Source: Pararobbsia alpina_A
GTDB lineage: Bacteria > Pseudomonadota > Gammaproteobacteria > Burkholderiales > Burkholderiaceae
Direction: 5' to 3'
Length of the DNA stretch: 64,000 nucleotides
Assembly (NCBI RefSeq): GCF_965118125.1
Contig: NZ_OZ221289.1
Span: 372,001-436,000 of the forward strand
In this document: positions 37,015-48,190 of the stretch, one piece after another
Position numbering within the stretch: position 1 is the stretch's first letter
How the letters are laid out: the number at the start of each line of letters is the position of its first letter
Notes under the pieces: generated by a model
Told to the model about the DNA's origin: nothing
The model's input: only the letters and a program-made list of their open reading frames with translations
Database searches by the model: none
Made by a program: the position numbers and the translations under genes

Positions 37015-37428
37015 TCAGCCTACTGTGACTTCAATACGCCGAGGCTTCGCTTCCTCGCGGCGCGGAATGGTAAGAGTCAGCACGCCATCCTTCAACGATG
37101 CTTCGACCTTGGATGTGTCGAAGTCGTCGCTGACCGTAAAGGTGCGAGCGAAATGTGGCGCTCGCACTTCACCATGGGCGAGTTGCAGGTTTGCCGGCAC
37201 CTGCACCACGGACTCGGCCTCAATGGTCAGACTACCGTCGTGAACCTTGACGTTGAGCCTGTCCTTCGAGACACCGGGCAAGTCCGCCCATAGCGTGACC
37301 TTATGTTGGTCTTCAACGATGTCGACATTCGGCGTTAACGTTTGCCTTCGAGTCGAGTCCGCGGGCTGCTGTTGTGCTATGCCCTTCGGTTGGCGTTCTG
37401 CGAGTTGGGTGCTTGCGTAATCGTTCAT
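37015..37428 (-). CDS. small heat-shock protein, Hsp20/alpha-crystallin (second of pair)
   Basis: 137 residues. Alpha-crystallin domain from PNVDIVEDQHKVTLWADLPG to the final GVLTLTIPRREEAKPR, which contains the I-x-I/V-type tail motif (VLTLTIP) and the preceding SLKDGVL. Holds denatured proteins for refolding. It begins 9 bases after the first hsp20 gene of the pair and has a Gln-rich, disordered N-terminus. The two differ in the crystallin domain, so they are an old duplication. Confidence 0.93.
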   Translation of the reverse strand: MNDYASTQLAERQPKGIAQQQPADSTRRQTLTPNVDIVEDQHKVTLWADLPGVSKDRLNVKVHDGSLTIEAESVVQVPANLQLAHGEVRAPHFARTFTVSDDFDTSKVEASLKDGVLTLTIPRREEAKPRRIEVTVG

Positions 37429-37437
37429 GATGTCACC

Positions 37438-37878
37438 TCACTGAACAGTAATCGAACGCGGCTTCGAGGTCTCGCGCTTGCCGACCGAAATCAGCAGACA
37501 TCCATCGACGTATCTGGCCTGGACCTTCTCGGGGTCGGCATGCTGCGGGAGCTCAACTGCGCGGCGAAAGGCGCCGCTGAATCGCTCCTGAGCGTACTGT
37601 CGAGCTCCCTCGGGGAGCTGGTTGCTCTCGACGTCCCGTTGACCACTAATCGTGAGCAGCCCCTTTTCAACTGTCAGATTAAGCTTGCCCAAATCGAGGC
37701 CTGGGGCGAACGCGACGATTTCTATCGAATCGTCGGTGGACCCAACGTTGATTTGCGGGAATAGCCCGACACGCGTCGAACGAAGGCTGGCCGGGAACCC
37801 ACCAAACAGATTCGACATTTGGCGCTGCAGGCGGTCCAGTTCGCCAAAGAGGTCGGATGCAATGAACGCATCACTCAT
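37438..37878 (-). CDS. small heat-shock protein, Hsp20/alpha-crystallin (first of pair)
   Basis: 146 residues from ATG 37878 (GGAG site). IbpA-like: FGELDRLQRQMSNLFGG, INVGSTDDSIEIVAFAPG, RFSGAFRRAVELPQHADPE and the terminal CLLISVGKRETSKPR. Such two-gene hsp20 operons in Burkholderia usually respond to heat through sigma-32. The gene is 9 bases before its partner. I could not identify a certain sigma-32 promoter in the 500-base leader. Confidence 0.93.
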   Translation of the reverse strand: MSDAFIASDLFGELDRLQRQMSNLFGGFPASLRSTRVGLFPQINVGSTDDSIEIVAFAPGLDLGKLNLTVEKGLLTISGQRDVESNQLPEGARQYAQERFSGAFRRAVELPQHADPEKVQARYVDGCLLISVGKRETSKPRSITVQ

Positions 37879-38404
37879 TTTCGCTCTCCTCTCACGACAG
37901 AGGAAGCAGCGTACGCGCATCAGCTCAGCTGCCCCATGCCGCGGACAATCAAGTTGAAACACGCAGCGCGCAAGTCTAAGCGGCTGCCCTTTCGCACGGA
38001 AGATAGGGCCTCTCCAACTCCTTTCAAGGGCTCAATCGCAGATTGTTTGACTTTGTCACCACCGCGTTCTACTCGGCTCGAGGCTCCGATGCACGATGAT
38101 CGGAGCCGACGGCATGGATGTGGCCACATCAGGGCAACAACACGGAGCCGCGGCTAACCGCATCTCTCATCGGGTATTAGCGCAGCGTGCTCGTCTGTCG
38201 CCGCGCAAGCTAGCTTCGGTCACAAAGCGCCCCCGCCACTCCGCCTCGGTGATGCGGCAGAGGCGCGGTTTGGCGATGCTGACCACTAAGCGCATGTCAG
38301 ACGAAATCTTCAGCATCGAGAACACGCGCTGACCGTCAGTCGGCGCGCTTTCCGTCGACTATCTGCATGATGCGCAGTAGGTTCAACTCAAACGTCAAGA
38401 GCAT
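37879..38404. other. leader of the hsp20 pair; no gene seen
   Basis: About 520 bases. Contains the hsp20 promoter, but I see no CTTGAA...CCCCAT pair that I would defend. Confidence 0.35.
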
Positions 38405-38578
38405 TTATTCAGGTTCTCGGCCGGCCGCACCCAACTTCTCGCATGCCGCTTCGAAAGCAGGCGTGTACGACAGGTAGCCACGTTCCATCCCATACGCTGA
38501 GAATAGGCCCCCCTCAGCCCGAGAGAAGATGTGAGTCAGTGTGAGGGCTCACATAGGTCCCTCGGCTTGTAGGGCCAT
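38405..38578 (-). pseudogene. small protein broken by in-frame TGA
   Basis: From ATG 38578 (MALQAEGPM) the frame hits TGA at 38549-38551 and continues as ALTLTHIFSRAEGGLFSAY and YLSYTPAFEAACEKLGAAG to TAA 38405. A Trp codon at the stop would give a continuous 57-residue protein. It starts 11 bases downstream of the gene ending at 38590, so both were one operon. The FEAACxxLGAAG string recurs in the small gene at 61766. Confidence 0.4.
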
Positions 38579-38589
38579 TGCTTCTCGCT

Positions 38590-38865
38590 CTATCGAAAAA
38601 TGGCAGGCGCGACGCTAGACCACGGCGTCAAAGCACGTGCGGTGTCGCAATTGACGAGCCGAACTGCGCGCGAGCCATCTTCAAACATCAGGCACTCAAA
38701 TTCGACCGTTCGTCCGAGCGGTGCGTTGTCAACGGCAAATACCGCCCGCTCGGACGCAAATTGCAATTTCCCCTCCCTCAACAGTTCAAAGGTTGTCTCT
38801 CGCGCATCACCTGCCATGTCCCACCGGTTCATTAAAGTGGCCGCGATATCGGAATCGTGCACCAT
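38590..38865 (-). CDS. hypothetical protein, 91 residues
   Basis: Soluble protein with a strand-rich middle (RTVEFECLMFEDGSRAVRLV) and an N-terminal helical part (AATLMNRWDMAGDARETTFEL). It begins at ATG 38865 with a weak GGGA site. No family recognised. The context is a two-gene unit with the broken small gene downstream. Confidence 0.5.
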   Translation of the reverse strand: MVHDSDIAATLMNRWDMAGDARETTFELLREGKLQFASERAVFAVDNAPLGRTVEFECLMFEDGSRAVRLVNCDTARALTPWSSVAPAIFR

Positions 38866-39796
38866 AATTCGGTCCCGAGAAAACTTCGCCTAGCGGGTAG
38901 GATACCGATTCATGCGGCGATGCACCATTCCTGTTAGCCCTGTCTCGTCGATACTTTATGTCGGACGATAGGTTCGCCAAACCGCGATTGGGCTTGGGTC
39001 AATCGTTGCCCTCCCAACAGCAACCTTGTCGGCGCACGGGAGTCTTCTATTTGAGGCCAATTGCGTCGCACAATTCGCGCCTGCTCGCAGCCATTCAGGC
39101 AGAAGTTGTGGGCACGTGGGGCTCGCCATCCTCCGTGGACTTGAACGCGCCGAATTGGCAACTCATTAAAACGTTCAGATGTCCAAAGCGAACGCAAGAG
39201 GGTGCGCGCGGCACGCATGTGCGCACTGTATATTTATACGGACGCGAGCCCTGGCGCGTTTCGATAAACGTGGCCACGCTGTGCGTGCTGGCCGAGCCGC
39301 ACTGCTCGCGGGAGTCCGTACCCGCTTCGATTTAACATGACTGTCTTTACGGTGTGCGCGCGGACGCGATAAGGTTAAGGTCCGCGGTCAGCCGCCGCCG
39401 GCAACGCAGCTATTGTTCTACGATCGGACGCACGGCTCGCGGTACTGGCCCGTCGGCCTAAGCAGCACGGCGCTCTGTTCGAGCTGGGCCGTAATAATGG
39501 GGCACGGCCAAAGCTTGCGCTCGGCTCAGTTGCGTCGAGCGCCCATGTTGCGTGCAAAAAATCCGACGTCGATGCTGACAGTCCGACAATGCACTTACAG
39601 GCGGGCGATGAGGTGCGTTGGACGCACGCTTTTATACAGTGCATCTTCATCTGAATCGATGGCCGCATTGCCTGCCTTTCTCCGTCTTTTGAAGGCCCGC
39701 AGCAAAACCGTTCAGAAGCACGGCGTTCCGGCTTCGGCTTGCCCTCTAGTCCGCAGTCGTTCGCCCTGCGTTCACAGGGCGACTGAAAATTCAAGC
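38866..39796. other. gene-poor stretch of 930 bases
   Basis: A plus-strand frame from 38958 to 39335 (125 codons, containing TVYLYGREPWRVSINVATL) is open but has no ribosome site and no known relatives; I leave it uncalled. The remainder shows only frames that conflict with each other. Confidence 0.3.
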
Positions 39797-40039
39797 TTAG
39801 CCGCGTCGAATATATCGTTCGGAAATAACCGAACGGTGCTGGATCCAGGCGAAGGCAACCTCCAACGCCTCATCGCTCGCGTCCTCAGAGTCCGCAAAAT
39901 CTCGATCAAGACCGAGCGTGCGTGTTTCCCCGGCGCGGTCGATGATGACGGCTGTGGCTGCATAGCGACCGTTTCCACGGTCGGATATCACTGGCCGAAC
40001 TTCGCAGCCGCGGAAGTCAATGACTTTGTTCGTCGGCAT
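39797..40039 (-). CDS. small hypothetical protein (KVIDFRGCEVRP family)
   Basis: 80 residues from ATG 40039 with GAGGA upstream. MPTNKVIDFRGCEVRPVISD, RYAATAVIIDRAGETRTL and ALEVAFAWIQHR: a short beta-sheet followed by a C-terminal helix, a pattern seen in many small soluble Burkholderia proteins. Unknown function. Strong start signal and conserved layout make it a likely real gene. Confidence 0.65.
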   Translation of the reverse strand: MPTNKVIDFRGCEVRPVISDRGNGRYAATAVIIDRAGETRTLGLDRDFADSEDASDEALEVAFAWIQHRSVISERYIRRG

Positions 40040-41189
40040 ATTTTCCTCGTTCTGAAATGACTGTTCAAGATGAGCTTGCACGTACCGGTCCGCGTATGGC
40101 TTTTAGGTGTAGAAGGTGCCTTGCCGCGACCCGCTCGTTCAAGTTGCCTGCGGTGGCGTAAGCGATGCGTTGCAGGCGCGCAAGTCTCGTGCCAATCGGA
40201 AAGAGACGAACGCGCCTGACCACATCCCTGAAATCGATTACACAGCACGACACGGACCGAACGCTCTGAGCCGCTCGCTCTCTTGAAGAGCCGTGGCCAA
40301 GCGTAGCGAAACACGGAGCGTCTGTCGCGTCGGCTGCGCAATGCTTTAAATAACGGACGGAAGGGAAAGTTCAAGAGGCCCAGCAACATTTTTACAGGGA
40401 CGCTTTATGGACCTTTTCGATAGGCTTCGAGGGCAAATCGACGGCGTGCGTCTGCCGCTCGTTGCTGTGACTGTCACGGCGGCAGCACAAGTGAATACGC
40501 CACTTTTCGCGATACTCCATCGGCACGGCTTCTCCTTCCCGGCGTTGAGATCCCGCCACGACCGGTTCCAGGCTCGGCAGTTCAGCTCGATACACCCTGG
40601 CACAGCTTCAGTCTGTAGATGCCATGTTGCTGGATGCAGCGTGGCAATCGGGCGCTTGGGAGGTCGAGCGCGTTGAGCAGCGAGGCTGCAGCGTGATGGA
40701 AGCGAGTGCGGCCGAGTCGCTCGCTTGCAGGCAAGCGTTCGGCGACTACGAAGAGGACGGAATCCGCGATACGCGGCTTTTAGACAACACTACCGATCGC
40801 GTTGGAGCGATGCGACTTGCTGCGCGCATCGGCTATCTGCGGTGGCTATTTCGTCCAGTTAAAGGCGGCCTTTGGGAAGCACAAAATGAGCAGGACGATA
40901 CCTTGAACGCAGACGGTGGACGTCACCCGCCGTGTCCGGTACTGCCTGCCCCCCGCCGACCCAGCGGACGTGGTCGCACGGTTTATCGCCTTGGCGACGA
41001 ACATTCTGCTTACGTGCTGAAACGATTTGTTACAAAGTCGGTTTCCTCGCCTCCTTGATTCTCGCCAACGTCATCTCTATCTCGTGTTTCGCCAGGCAAT
41101 GGCTCGGCTGCACAGAGGCTTTCCAAGCCCCCGTTATACGCAGCCGGATTCCCTTCATTGGTGATCCTTTAATCGCTCAGGAGATGGAA
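40040..41189. other. 1.1 kb stretch without a confident gene, leader of groES
   Basis: A minus-strand mini-gene at 40392-40526 (MEYREKWRIHL start after AAGGAG) and a plus-strand frame 40624-41058 (AWEVERVEQRGCSVMEASAA) are both possible but unsupported by any family. Near 41135-41150 the sequence agcccccgttata could be the -10 box of a sigma-32 promoter for groESL; the matching -35 is unclear. Confidence 0.3.
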
Positions 41190-41507
41190 ATGCAGATTCG
41201 TCCCCTCTACGACCGGGTTATCGTCAAGCGAATCGAGACGCAGCGGACGACAGCCTCGGGTATCGTGATTCCGGATTCGGCGGCTGAAAAGCCCGAACAA
41301 GGCGAGATCGTAGCGGTCGGCAGCGGCCGCCTGCTTCATGATGGAACGCTGCGCGAGCTACAGCTAAAAGTCGGTGATCAGGTGCTCTTCGGCAAACACG
41401 CCGGCCAGAGCGTGAAGGTCGATGGCGAGGAACTGCTCGTCATGCGCGAGGAGGACGTCATGGGCGTCCTGGAGCCGGGCGCGAATGCCGTGCGCAAGGC
41501 CGCCTGA
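41190..41507 (+). CDS. groES: GroES co-chaperonin
   Basis: 105 residues; ATG 41190 chosen over 41184 because AGGAG is then six bases upstream. MQIRPLYDRVIVKRIETQRT, the mobile loop around TTASGIVIPDSA, and GDQVLFGKHAGQSVKVDGEELLV. Caps the GroEL barrel. Followed 77 bases later by groEL. The pair is an extra copy of the accessory-replicon kind rather than the housekeeping operon, judged by the groEL tail. Confidence 0.96.
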   Translation: MQIRPLYDRVIVKRIETQRTTASGIVIPDSAAEKPEQGEIVAVGSGRLLHDGTLRELQLKVGDQVLFGKHAGQSVKVDGEELLVMREEDVMGVLEPGANAVRKAA

Positions 41508-41584
41508 GATTACATCGCGGTTGCGAACACCCGAGCGGTCATTCGCGACGCGTTGAGTCCACGACTTTACCTGGAGCAAAAAAC

Positions 41585-43207
<1,623 letters not shown>

Positions 43208-43262
43208 TTGATCAGCGATTCCGGTATGCACAGACCGAGGCTCGAGGTCGGTGTAGTCCGTT

Positions 43263-43303
43263 CGGCGCCGCTCGCGATGTTCGCGATGCGGCGCCGCTTT
43301 TTG
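43263..43303 (+). terminator. rho-independent terminator of groESL
   Basis: Stem CGGCGCCGC (43263-43271) pairs with GCGGCGCCG (43288-43296) around a 16-base loop and is followed by C and TTTTT, 55 bases after the groEL stop. Confidence 0.85.
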
Positions 43304-44229
43304 CGCAGCGACGGACTTACCTCAGAAACTCCCCATTGACGCGGAGCGCCTGGAGTTCGCGACTGGTATAGCCGTCGAAGAGACGCTTACCGACTCGGCC
43401 AATCTTGTGCGCGAGTGCGTGGAACTAAGATGACCGGCCAGCTGTTGCCGCAAGAGCGGCACAGCCTAGACCGTCTACAAACAACACCTGCGCAGACGCG
43501 CCTTGCGTCGGCCCGGCTCGGCTTGGATTTCGATAATCCGTCGCTCTCGACGCGTCATTCGACGGCAGACGACCAAGTCTCTCTGACGGTAAAACCTGTC
43601 GTCGACAGCTTCAATAAGAATCCCAACAATTCGCTTCCACCCGCGCACACGTCTGCCAGACTTCGCACCAGCGTGCTCGGTCCAGATTATCTTGCGTTCT
43701 TGCAGTTCCCGATTGGCGCGTGCTCGACTGTAGTGAATTGTTTAGCCGTCTCGCGCTGCACGACGCTTGACCGCCGTCGACAGCGAGAAGGCCCAAGGCA
43801 CGGCGATGAAGTTCGTCTTTGATGGTCGTCGTTGCCGGCTTCCCAGCCATTTTCATAGTAACGCGCGAGCGCGACTGCGTGGAGTGAGGCAGCTGGAACC
43901 CCGATGCGGCCGTGTGAAGCCAGCCCAAATGACATGCCTCGATACGGCATCGCACGTTCAGTCCCGTCCGTCCCGCCGCCGGTGGGTATCGCGCTCCATC
44001 GTCGGTTCCAAGTCTGCAAGCGCCGCCTTGCTACTCGCCTCGCGCGCCCGCAGCAGCATTCAACCGCAGTTGACGATACGCTTGCAATCCGGCGCACGAT
44101 GCGTGCGTCACCGTGCGCCCCACCGAAGTCGAACCGGGGACCAAAGCAAACAAGAGTCGGTGCCCCGACCAGCTGAGGTTTCGGCCTGAAACATTCCTCG
44201 CCCCCGTCGTAGCGCTAGGGCCGCCTACT
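43304..44229. other. gene-poor stretch of 930 bases
   Basis: Minus-strand pieces such as LFDGYTSRELQALRVNGE (near 43330-43410) and VALARYYENGWEAGND (near 43840-43890) look like protein fragments, but they are in different frames with stops between them and I do not know the families. Probably the remains of one or two genes. Confidence 0.35.
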
Positions 44230-44799
44230 CTAACGAATGTCGATCGTGCGACTCATGGACGGCACCGGCTCCGTTTTTGGCACGGTCAACGTGAGTACCC
44301 CGTTGTCGAACTTAGCCAGAGCGCGACCGGGATCCGCGTACTCTGGCATCGGGATCGTTCGCACAAAACGTCCGTGAGCGCGCTCAAGCCGGTAGCAGCC
44401 GTTTTCCTCACCGTGTACGTCCTGCTTTTTTTCACCACGCAATACGAGCGCGCCGTCCTCGACGCTCACCTTGACGTCTTCGCGTTCCATTCCGGGCAAC
44501 TCTGCGGTCACGCGAAGCACCGGTCCCTCATCAACGACGTCGATGCGGGGCTGAAAGCGTGATGAACTGAAGTCACCGAACCATCGTTCGAGCGCGCTAC
44601 GACCCGCAAACGGGTCGTGAAAAAACTCTTCCACCGCGCGCCATGGTTCCCGTGCGAACAATCGCGCAATATCGGGCAAGGCGGCTCGCCATTGTTCCCT
44701 TTCGCTCGTTGCCTGCGGCTCCGAGCCGTCCGCTTCGAATCTGTGCTCGTCGCCGCGAAGGAACTTGAAGGGATTCCACTTCTTTGGATCGGGTTTCAT
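44230..44799 (-). CDS. small heat-shock protein, Hsp20 (third copy, longer N-terminus)
   Basis: 189 residues from ATG 44799, which has an excellent AAGGAGG site. The first ~85 residues are charged and aromatic (KKWNPFKFLRGDEHRF, WRAVEEFFHDPFAG); the crystallin domain runs from RFQPRIDVVDEGPVLRVTAE to KFDNGVLTLTVPKTEPVP. The domain is closer to class A plant-like/IbpA relatives (LERAHGRFVRTIPMPEYADP). Chaperone for stressed proteins. Stands alone, 7 kb from the hsp20 pair and 1 kb downstream of groEL, in opposite direction. Confidence 0.93.
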   Translation of the reverse strand: MKPDPKKWNPFKFLRGDEHRFEADGSEPQATSEREQWRAALPDIARLFAREPWRAVEEFFHDPFAGRSALERWFGDFSSSRFQPRIDVVDEGPVLRVTAELPGMEREDVKVSVEDGALVLRGEKKQDVHGEENGCYRLERAHGRFVRTIPMPEYADPGRALAKFDNGVLTLTVPKTEPVPSMSRTIDIR

Positions 44800-45095
44800 C
44801 GCTTCCTCCTTTGGAACCTGTGCTGCAAAACCCCGCTTCTCTCTTGGCGCCGCAGCCGTCGCCCTTCCATTTTCCACACCTAGGACCTGCGCTGAGGCCC
44901 GTTTCCGCGGACGGTAAAGTTCCCCTTCCAGACCTTCTGACCGGAGCGGCGCTGTGCGTCGCACCTGCGACGCGAACGTCCGGTCATGACTCTGTCCGCC
45001 GCCAACGATGGAATGCGCTAGGCGATGTGTGCGTCCCGCTTTTCGTGCCGCAGCGCGGCGCAACAAACAATGAGACTCGCGTGCCTGGGCGAATC

Positions 45096-45431
45096 CTAAG
45101 ATGGCTTCACCGGCGAGGATTTCAAGGGGACTACAGCGTAGACGCGAACCTTGAGTCGATGACCGATCAGACTTGACGGTGCGCTGTAGACAATGCCGCG
45201 CACGGCAAATTTGCTGCGACGCGCAACACGTGCCGTCGCTTGCGAGGCGTGCCGTCGATTGCAACGCATGACGACCTCGCGAATAAACTCGTCATAGGCG
45301 CTGCGCTCTGCGAAGTCACGATGGCAGCGCAGCATCAACGCCTGATCGGCCGCGTCCTTCAAATGACGGTGCGACGACTCGACGGTGCCGTTCTCGTATG
45401 CCTGACTACGGTTGTTGCGCGTGCCGACCAT
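45096..45431 (-). mobile_element. IS21-family istA remnant
   Basis: Minus strand: GTRNNRSQAYENGTVESSHRH, LMLRCHRDFAERSAYDEFI and VYSAPSSLIGHRLKVRVYAV, the C-terminal third of a different IS21 transposase lineage from the intact one at 20774 (with the catalytic Glu in NGTVESSHRHLK). No istB or terminal repeats. Confidence 0.8.
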
Positions 45432-45489
45432 GCCGTGGCGTTCAAGCAGCGCCGCATAGCGCGCCGTGAAGTCCTCTTGCTAGCGTAGA

Positions 45490-45640
45490 TTCTTGAACAA
45501 AACTCGTGAGCAGACGCGTGCAAGTCTGTCCGAGTACATGGAGTTGTTCTATAACCGCCAGCGGCGTCATTCGACGATTGGCTACGAAGCGCCGCTACCC
45601 TTCGAAACATTAACCGTTGCTCAAGTGAAAGTGTCCACGG
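45490..45640 (+). mobile_element. IS3-family OrfB C-terminal remnant
   Basis: Plus strand encodes TRASLSEYMELFYNRQRRHS then TIGYEAPLPFETL, the very end of an IS3-group transposase (YIE-x-FYN-x-x-RRHSTLGY-x-x-P). It is 60 bases from the IS21 remnant and faces the other way, so two elements collided here. Confidence 0.85.
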
Positions 45641-45824
45641 AACGTGGGTAAGATCATGAGACGCCGGTGCCTTCTAGTGTCGCTAGCGGCGAACAAGGGC
45701 AGGAGCGCGACCAAGCGACGCTGCGAATTGACCGCGAACAAGGGGCTGCGGGCTCGCGGAATCCCCGCAGATGGTGCGGCTTGGATCGTTGCGTACCGCT
45801 TACCAGTGAGATCGCCGAGAAATC

Positions 45825-46562
45825 ATGGATCGAGAAAAGTTGTACGACTACTTGCTAGGTTTGATGGAGCACACTGTTCATCGCCTTGAGTCGAGCATTG
45901 CTCCGCCCAAACCTGTCGCTTGCGCCTCAATGGGGTACGCGTATCGATACGCCGAGGAAGGAATGACGCAGGCTATCATTCAGAAGCTTGCGCGTCTGGT
46001 GAGTCTGTCGCGCGCGAGTCGGGTGCTTCACGCCCACGGTCTTGCTCTTGAGCAGGCGGCCATTGCTCGGCTCATAGTTGAATCTCAAGAGGACGTCTTC
46101 TTTCTTGCGTTCGGCATACTTCAAGGGATAACGGTCGTCCATAAGAAATACCTGTACGCTTTTTATTTCGCGGATGGGGAAGATGAACTTCGAACTTATA
46201 CGGAGCGCAAAGGACGGCCCTTAATTTCGCGAAAAGACGTCCTAGACTACTTGGCCGAAACGATCAGTCCCAACGCGATAAAGGCAGCGACGACGACAAC
46301 CCGCCAGATCGCGTCTAACGGCATGCAGGAGACGTCCCCTTTCATTATGGAGATGTATGGCGGTGATCCGCCGGAGTTTCAGATGAATGGGCTGCTTGCT
46401 TTCCAGCCGTTGCGGAGGCTTTACGACGATCTTTGGGACTACTTTGAGCGCGTGATCGTTAGTTTTATCGTCGCCGCAAGGGCGTTCGGCGATAACGACC
46501 TTGCAGATGGAATCGCTAGCGTTAGTCAATATTTTGAACGAGTTAGGCCGGGACCGTGGTGA
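45825..46562 (+). CDS. hypothetical protein, 245 residues (possible HEPN/DUF5677-like)
   Basis: All-helical, soluble protein with lower GC than its neighbours. The first part (YRYAEEGMTQAIIQKLARL, then QAAIARLIVESQEDVFFLAF) resembles DUF5677-type HEPN-fold proteins, in which R-x-x-x-E spacing is common, but the similarity is only a pattern seen by eye. Later: FQMNGLLAFQPLRRLYDDLW and ERVIVSFIVAARAFGD. ATG 45825 has only a weak site. It lies just right of two IS remnants, so it is probably acquired DNA, and such isolated proteins are sometimes defence genes. No partner gene is seen. Confidence 0.6.
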   Translation: MDREKLYDYLLGLMEHTVHRLESSIAPPKPVACASMGYAYRYAEEGMTQAIIQKLARLVSLSRASRVLHAHGLALEQAAIARLIVESQEDVFFLAFGILQGITVVHKKYLYAFYFADGEDELRTYTERKGRPLISRKDVLDYLAETISPNAIKAATTTTRQIASNGMQETSPFIMEMYGGDPPEFQMNGLLAFQPLRRLYDDLWDYFERVIVSFIVAARAFGDNDLADGIASVSQYFERVRPGPW

Positions 46563-46992
46563 TTGGATCCGAAGGCCGGGGCCGGACGTTCAGCACGGCG
46601 TTGTGGGCCGCATAGTCTTCGACCTTGTCGAGCCGCAGATTTTTCGGAGTCGAACGGCGGCGTCATGCTTGCCGATTAGATCCAGAGTTTCCGACCCCTT
46701 TGTCGACGAAGACAATCGCGCCGCTGTGCGCTTTCTGATTCCCATCAGTATAACCATTCGACCGCAGGCACCCATTTGTTCGTTGCCACGAGCACCTCAT
46801 ATGGCGGCCTACGTGGTACGCCCTCGCATACGAGCAAGCCTCGTGAGTGCGACCCGTCGCAGCCGTCATCGACCAACGGGGCGGCCACGAGTATCGAGAC
46901 TTCCCGCTGCAATGAACTCCATGTGAAATATTTGTCGATCGAGACAGGGATGTCGCACTGCAAGTGCAGAGGTCGCCGTGCATTCGCAATGC
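46563..46992. other. no gene seen
   Basis: About 430 bases. A minus-strand frame at 46745-46963 lacks a proper start. Nothing else supported. Confidence 0.35.
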
Positions 46993-47298
46993 CTACTCCG
47001 GTCGCGCGATGTCTGCGGCGACGATGGTGCGAGCAAGCTCATGACCCGCCTCCAGAGCTAAAGCCGAGGAGGTGAACGGCCCCGGTGCGCCGCTTCCGAC
47101 GCATGGAAAAAGCATCTTGCGATCTTGTAGTCGCTTTATTTTAACGCGCGCGTAGAAGCATCCCGTTGATATTTGTGCCGACGACACCCGGACTTGGTAG
47201 TCACATTCAGTCAGCGGACGTTGGCTTTTGCTCTTCGCGCCATGCGCACTAGGCTGCGTTTCGATCTTGGATTCACGCATCGTTCTTTTCAAAGTCAT
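46993..47298 (-). CDS. small basic hypothetical protein, FTSSALALEAGHELARTIV tail
   Basis: 101 residues from ATG 47298 with GAGGA upstream. Basic N-terminus (MTLKRTMRESKIETQ), then YQVRVSSAQISTGCFYARVK and a C-terminal helix GPFTSSALALEAGHELARTI. The tail has the same F-x-S-A-x-x-A-x-x-x-G-x-x-x-A-R-x-I layout as the protein at 11702. Probably the same small-protein superfamily; function unknown. Confidence 0.6.
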   Translation of the reverse strand: MTLKRTMRESKIETQPSAHGAKSKSQRPLTECDYQVRVSSAQISTGCFYARVKIKRLQDRKMLFPCVGSGAPGPFTSSALALEAGHELARTIVAADIARPE

Positions 47299-47717
47299 CG
47301 GTTCCTCGGCATGCTTTGGCCGGCGAAGGCGCAAGACCCGTCGTTTCACGCGTGCCATACAGAGTCCAATCCAACACTGCCTGCGACTCGCAGCGACGTT
47401 GGGCGCCGACGAAATCTCCTACCCAGCCCGGTGCGGTGTAGATGAGCTGATATCAAAAGCTTGCCGGGAACGCCAATCGAACACGGTCGTGAGAACGAAG
47501 CACCTGACCGCACGCAACAGCGTTCGAAGTCGACAGTCGTGGCCTCTACGGCATCGCTCTGAGGGCCCCAAAAACCTGCCCCAAAAGATGAGAGCGCTGA
47601 TATGGACCAGCCCATATTGCGCAGGCCTATTCGAGGAAATCGTTTCTTAACGCGGTGGGGCTGCGTTCATTACATCCTTCGAAGACCGCACCGGTTGAAA
47701 CCGATACATGCCGTCAG
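47299..47717. other. no gene seen
   Basis: About 420 bases between two minus-strand small genes. Nothing supported. Confidence 0.4.
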
Positions 47718-47957
47718 CTACTTCGACATTTTCTTCGAGACAAAATACACGCGGCATTGCGCTGACAACTCGTTGACGTGCTGCTTCATACACGTCGCAA
47801 TCTTGTCTTCGTCGGGGATCTCCGAGCTGCAGAGCTTGAATGCATCACCTCTGCACGCACGACTCTCGTCGTCGCGTTGATCCGCGTGCGCGCTCGCCGC
47901 GGCAAATGCCGTGCAGCAGGCGACGGCTCCCAATACCAAAACCGCATTGAATTTCAT
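47718..47957 (-). CDS. small secreted Cys-rich protein
   Basis: 79 residues. Signal peptide MKFNAVLVLGAVACCTAFAAASAHA, then ACRGDAFKLCSSEIPDEDKI and ATCMKQHVNELSAQCRVYF. The C-x8-C...C-x11-C spacing with P-x-x-x-x-I is the cysteine-rich repeat (GLG1/FGFR-like, PF00839 pattern) seen in small periplasmic proteins of proteobacteria. Role unknown; disulphides are likely. Confidence 0.75.
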   Translation of the reverse strand: MKFNAVLVLGAVACCTAFAAASAHADQRDDESRACRGDAFKLCSSEIPDEDKIATCMKQHVNELSAQCRVYFVSKKMSK

Positions 47958-48190
47958 CGTGATGACCCACGTGGACGACACAGCGTCATATCTTCGATTC
48001 GCTATCAGCACGCTCTATGCCCGTATTCGCCGCACATGCGCGCGGGGTGATCGACCGCGCCCCGGTGGGCAAAGCGCGTGCCCGCTTCGCGCGCATCAGC
48101 GTGCTATCCCAGGGCCGTAGTAGCCTGCGCTCGGAAAATCCAGCGATGGCCATCTAATATGGAAACATCGCCGCCGCTGAGGGACCGAGC

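Noticed and set aside
38958..39335. 125-codon plus-strand frame
   Set aside because: No ribosome site, no known family, and a similar frame on the other strand; not enough support.
40624..41058. 144-codon plus-strand frame before groES
   Set aside because: Composition changes midway and no family is recognised; no adequate start signal.
41060..41180. Sigma-32 promoter for groES
   Set aside because: A -10-like string is visible near 41140, but I could not place a -35 at proper spacing, so I mention it only in the gap note.
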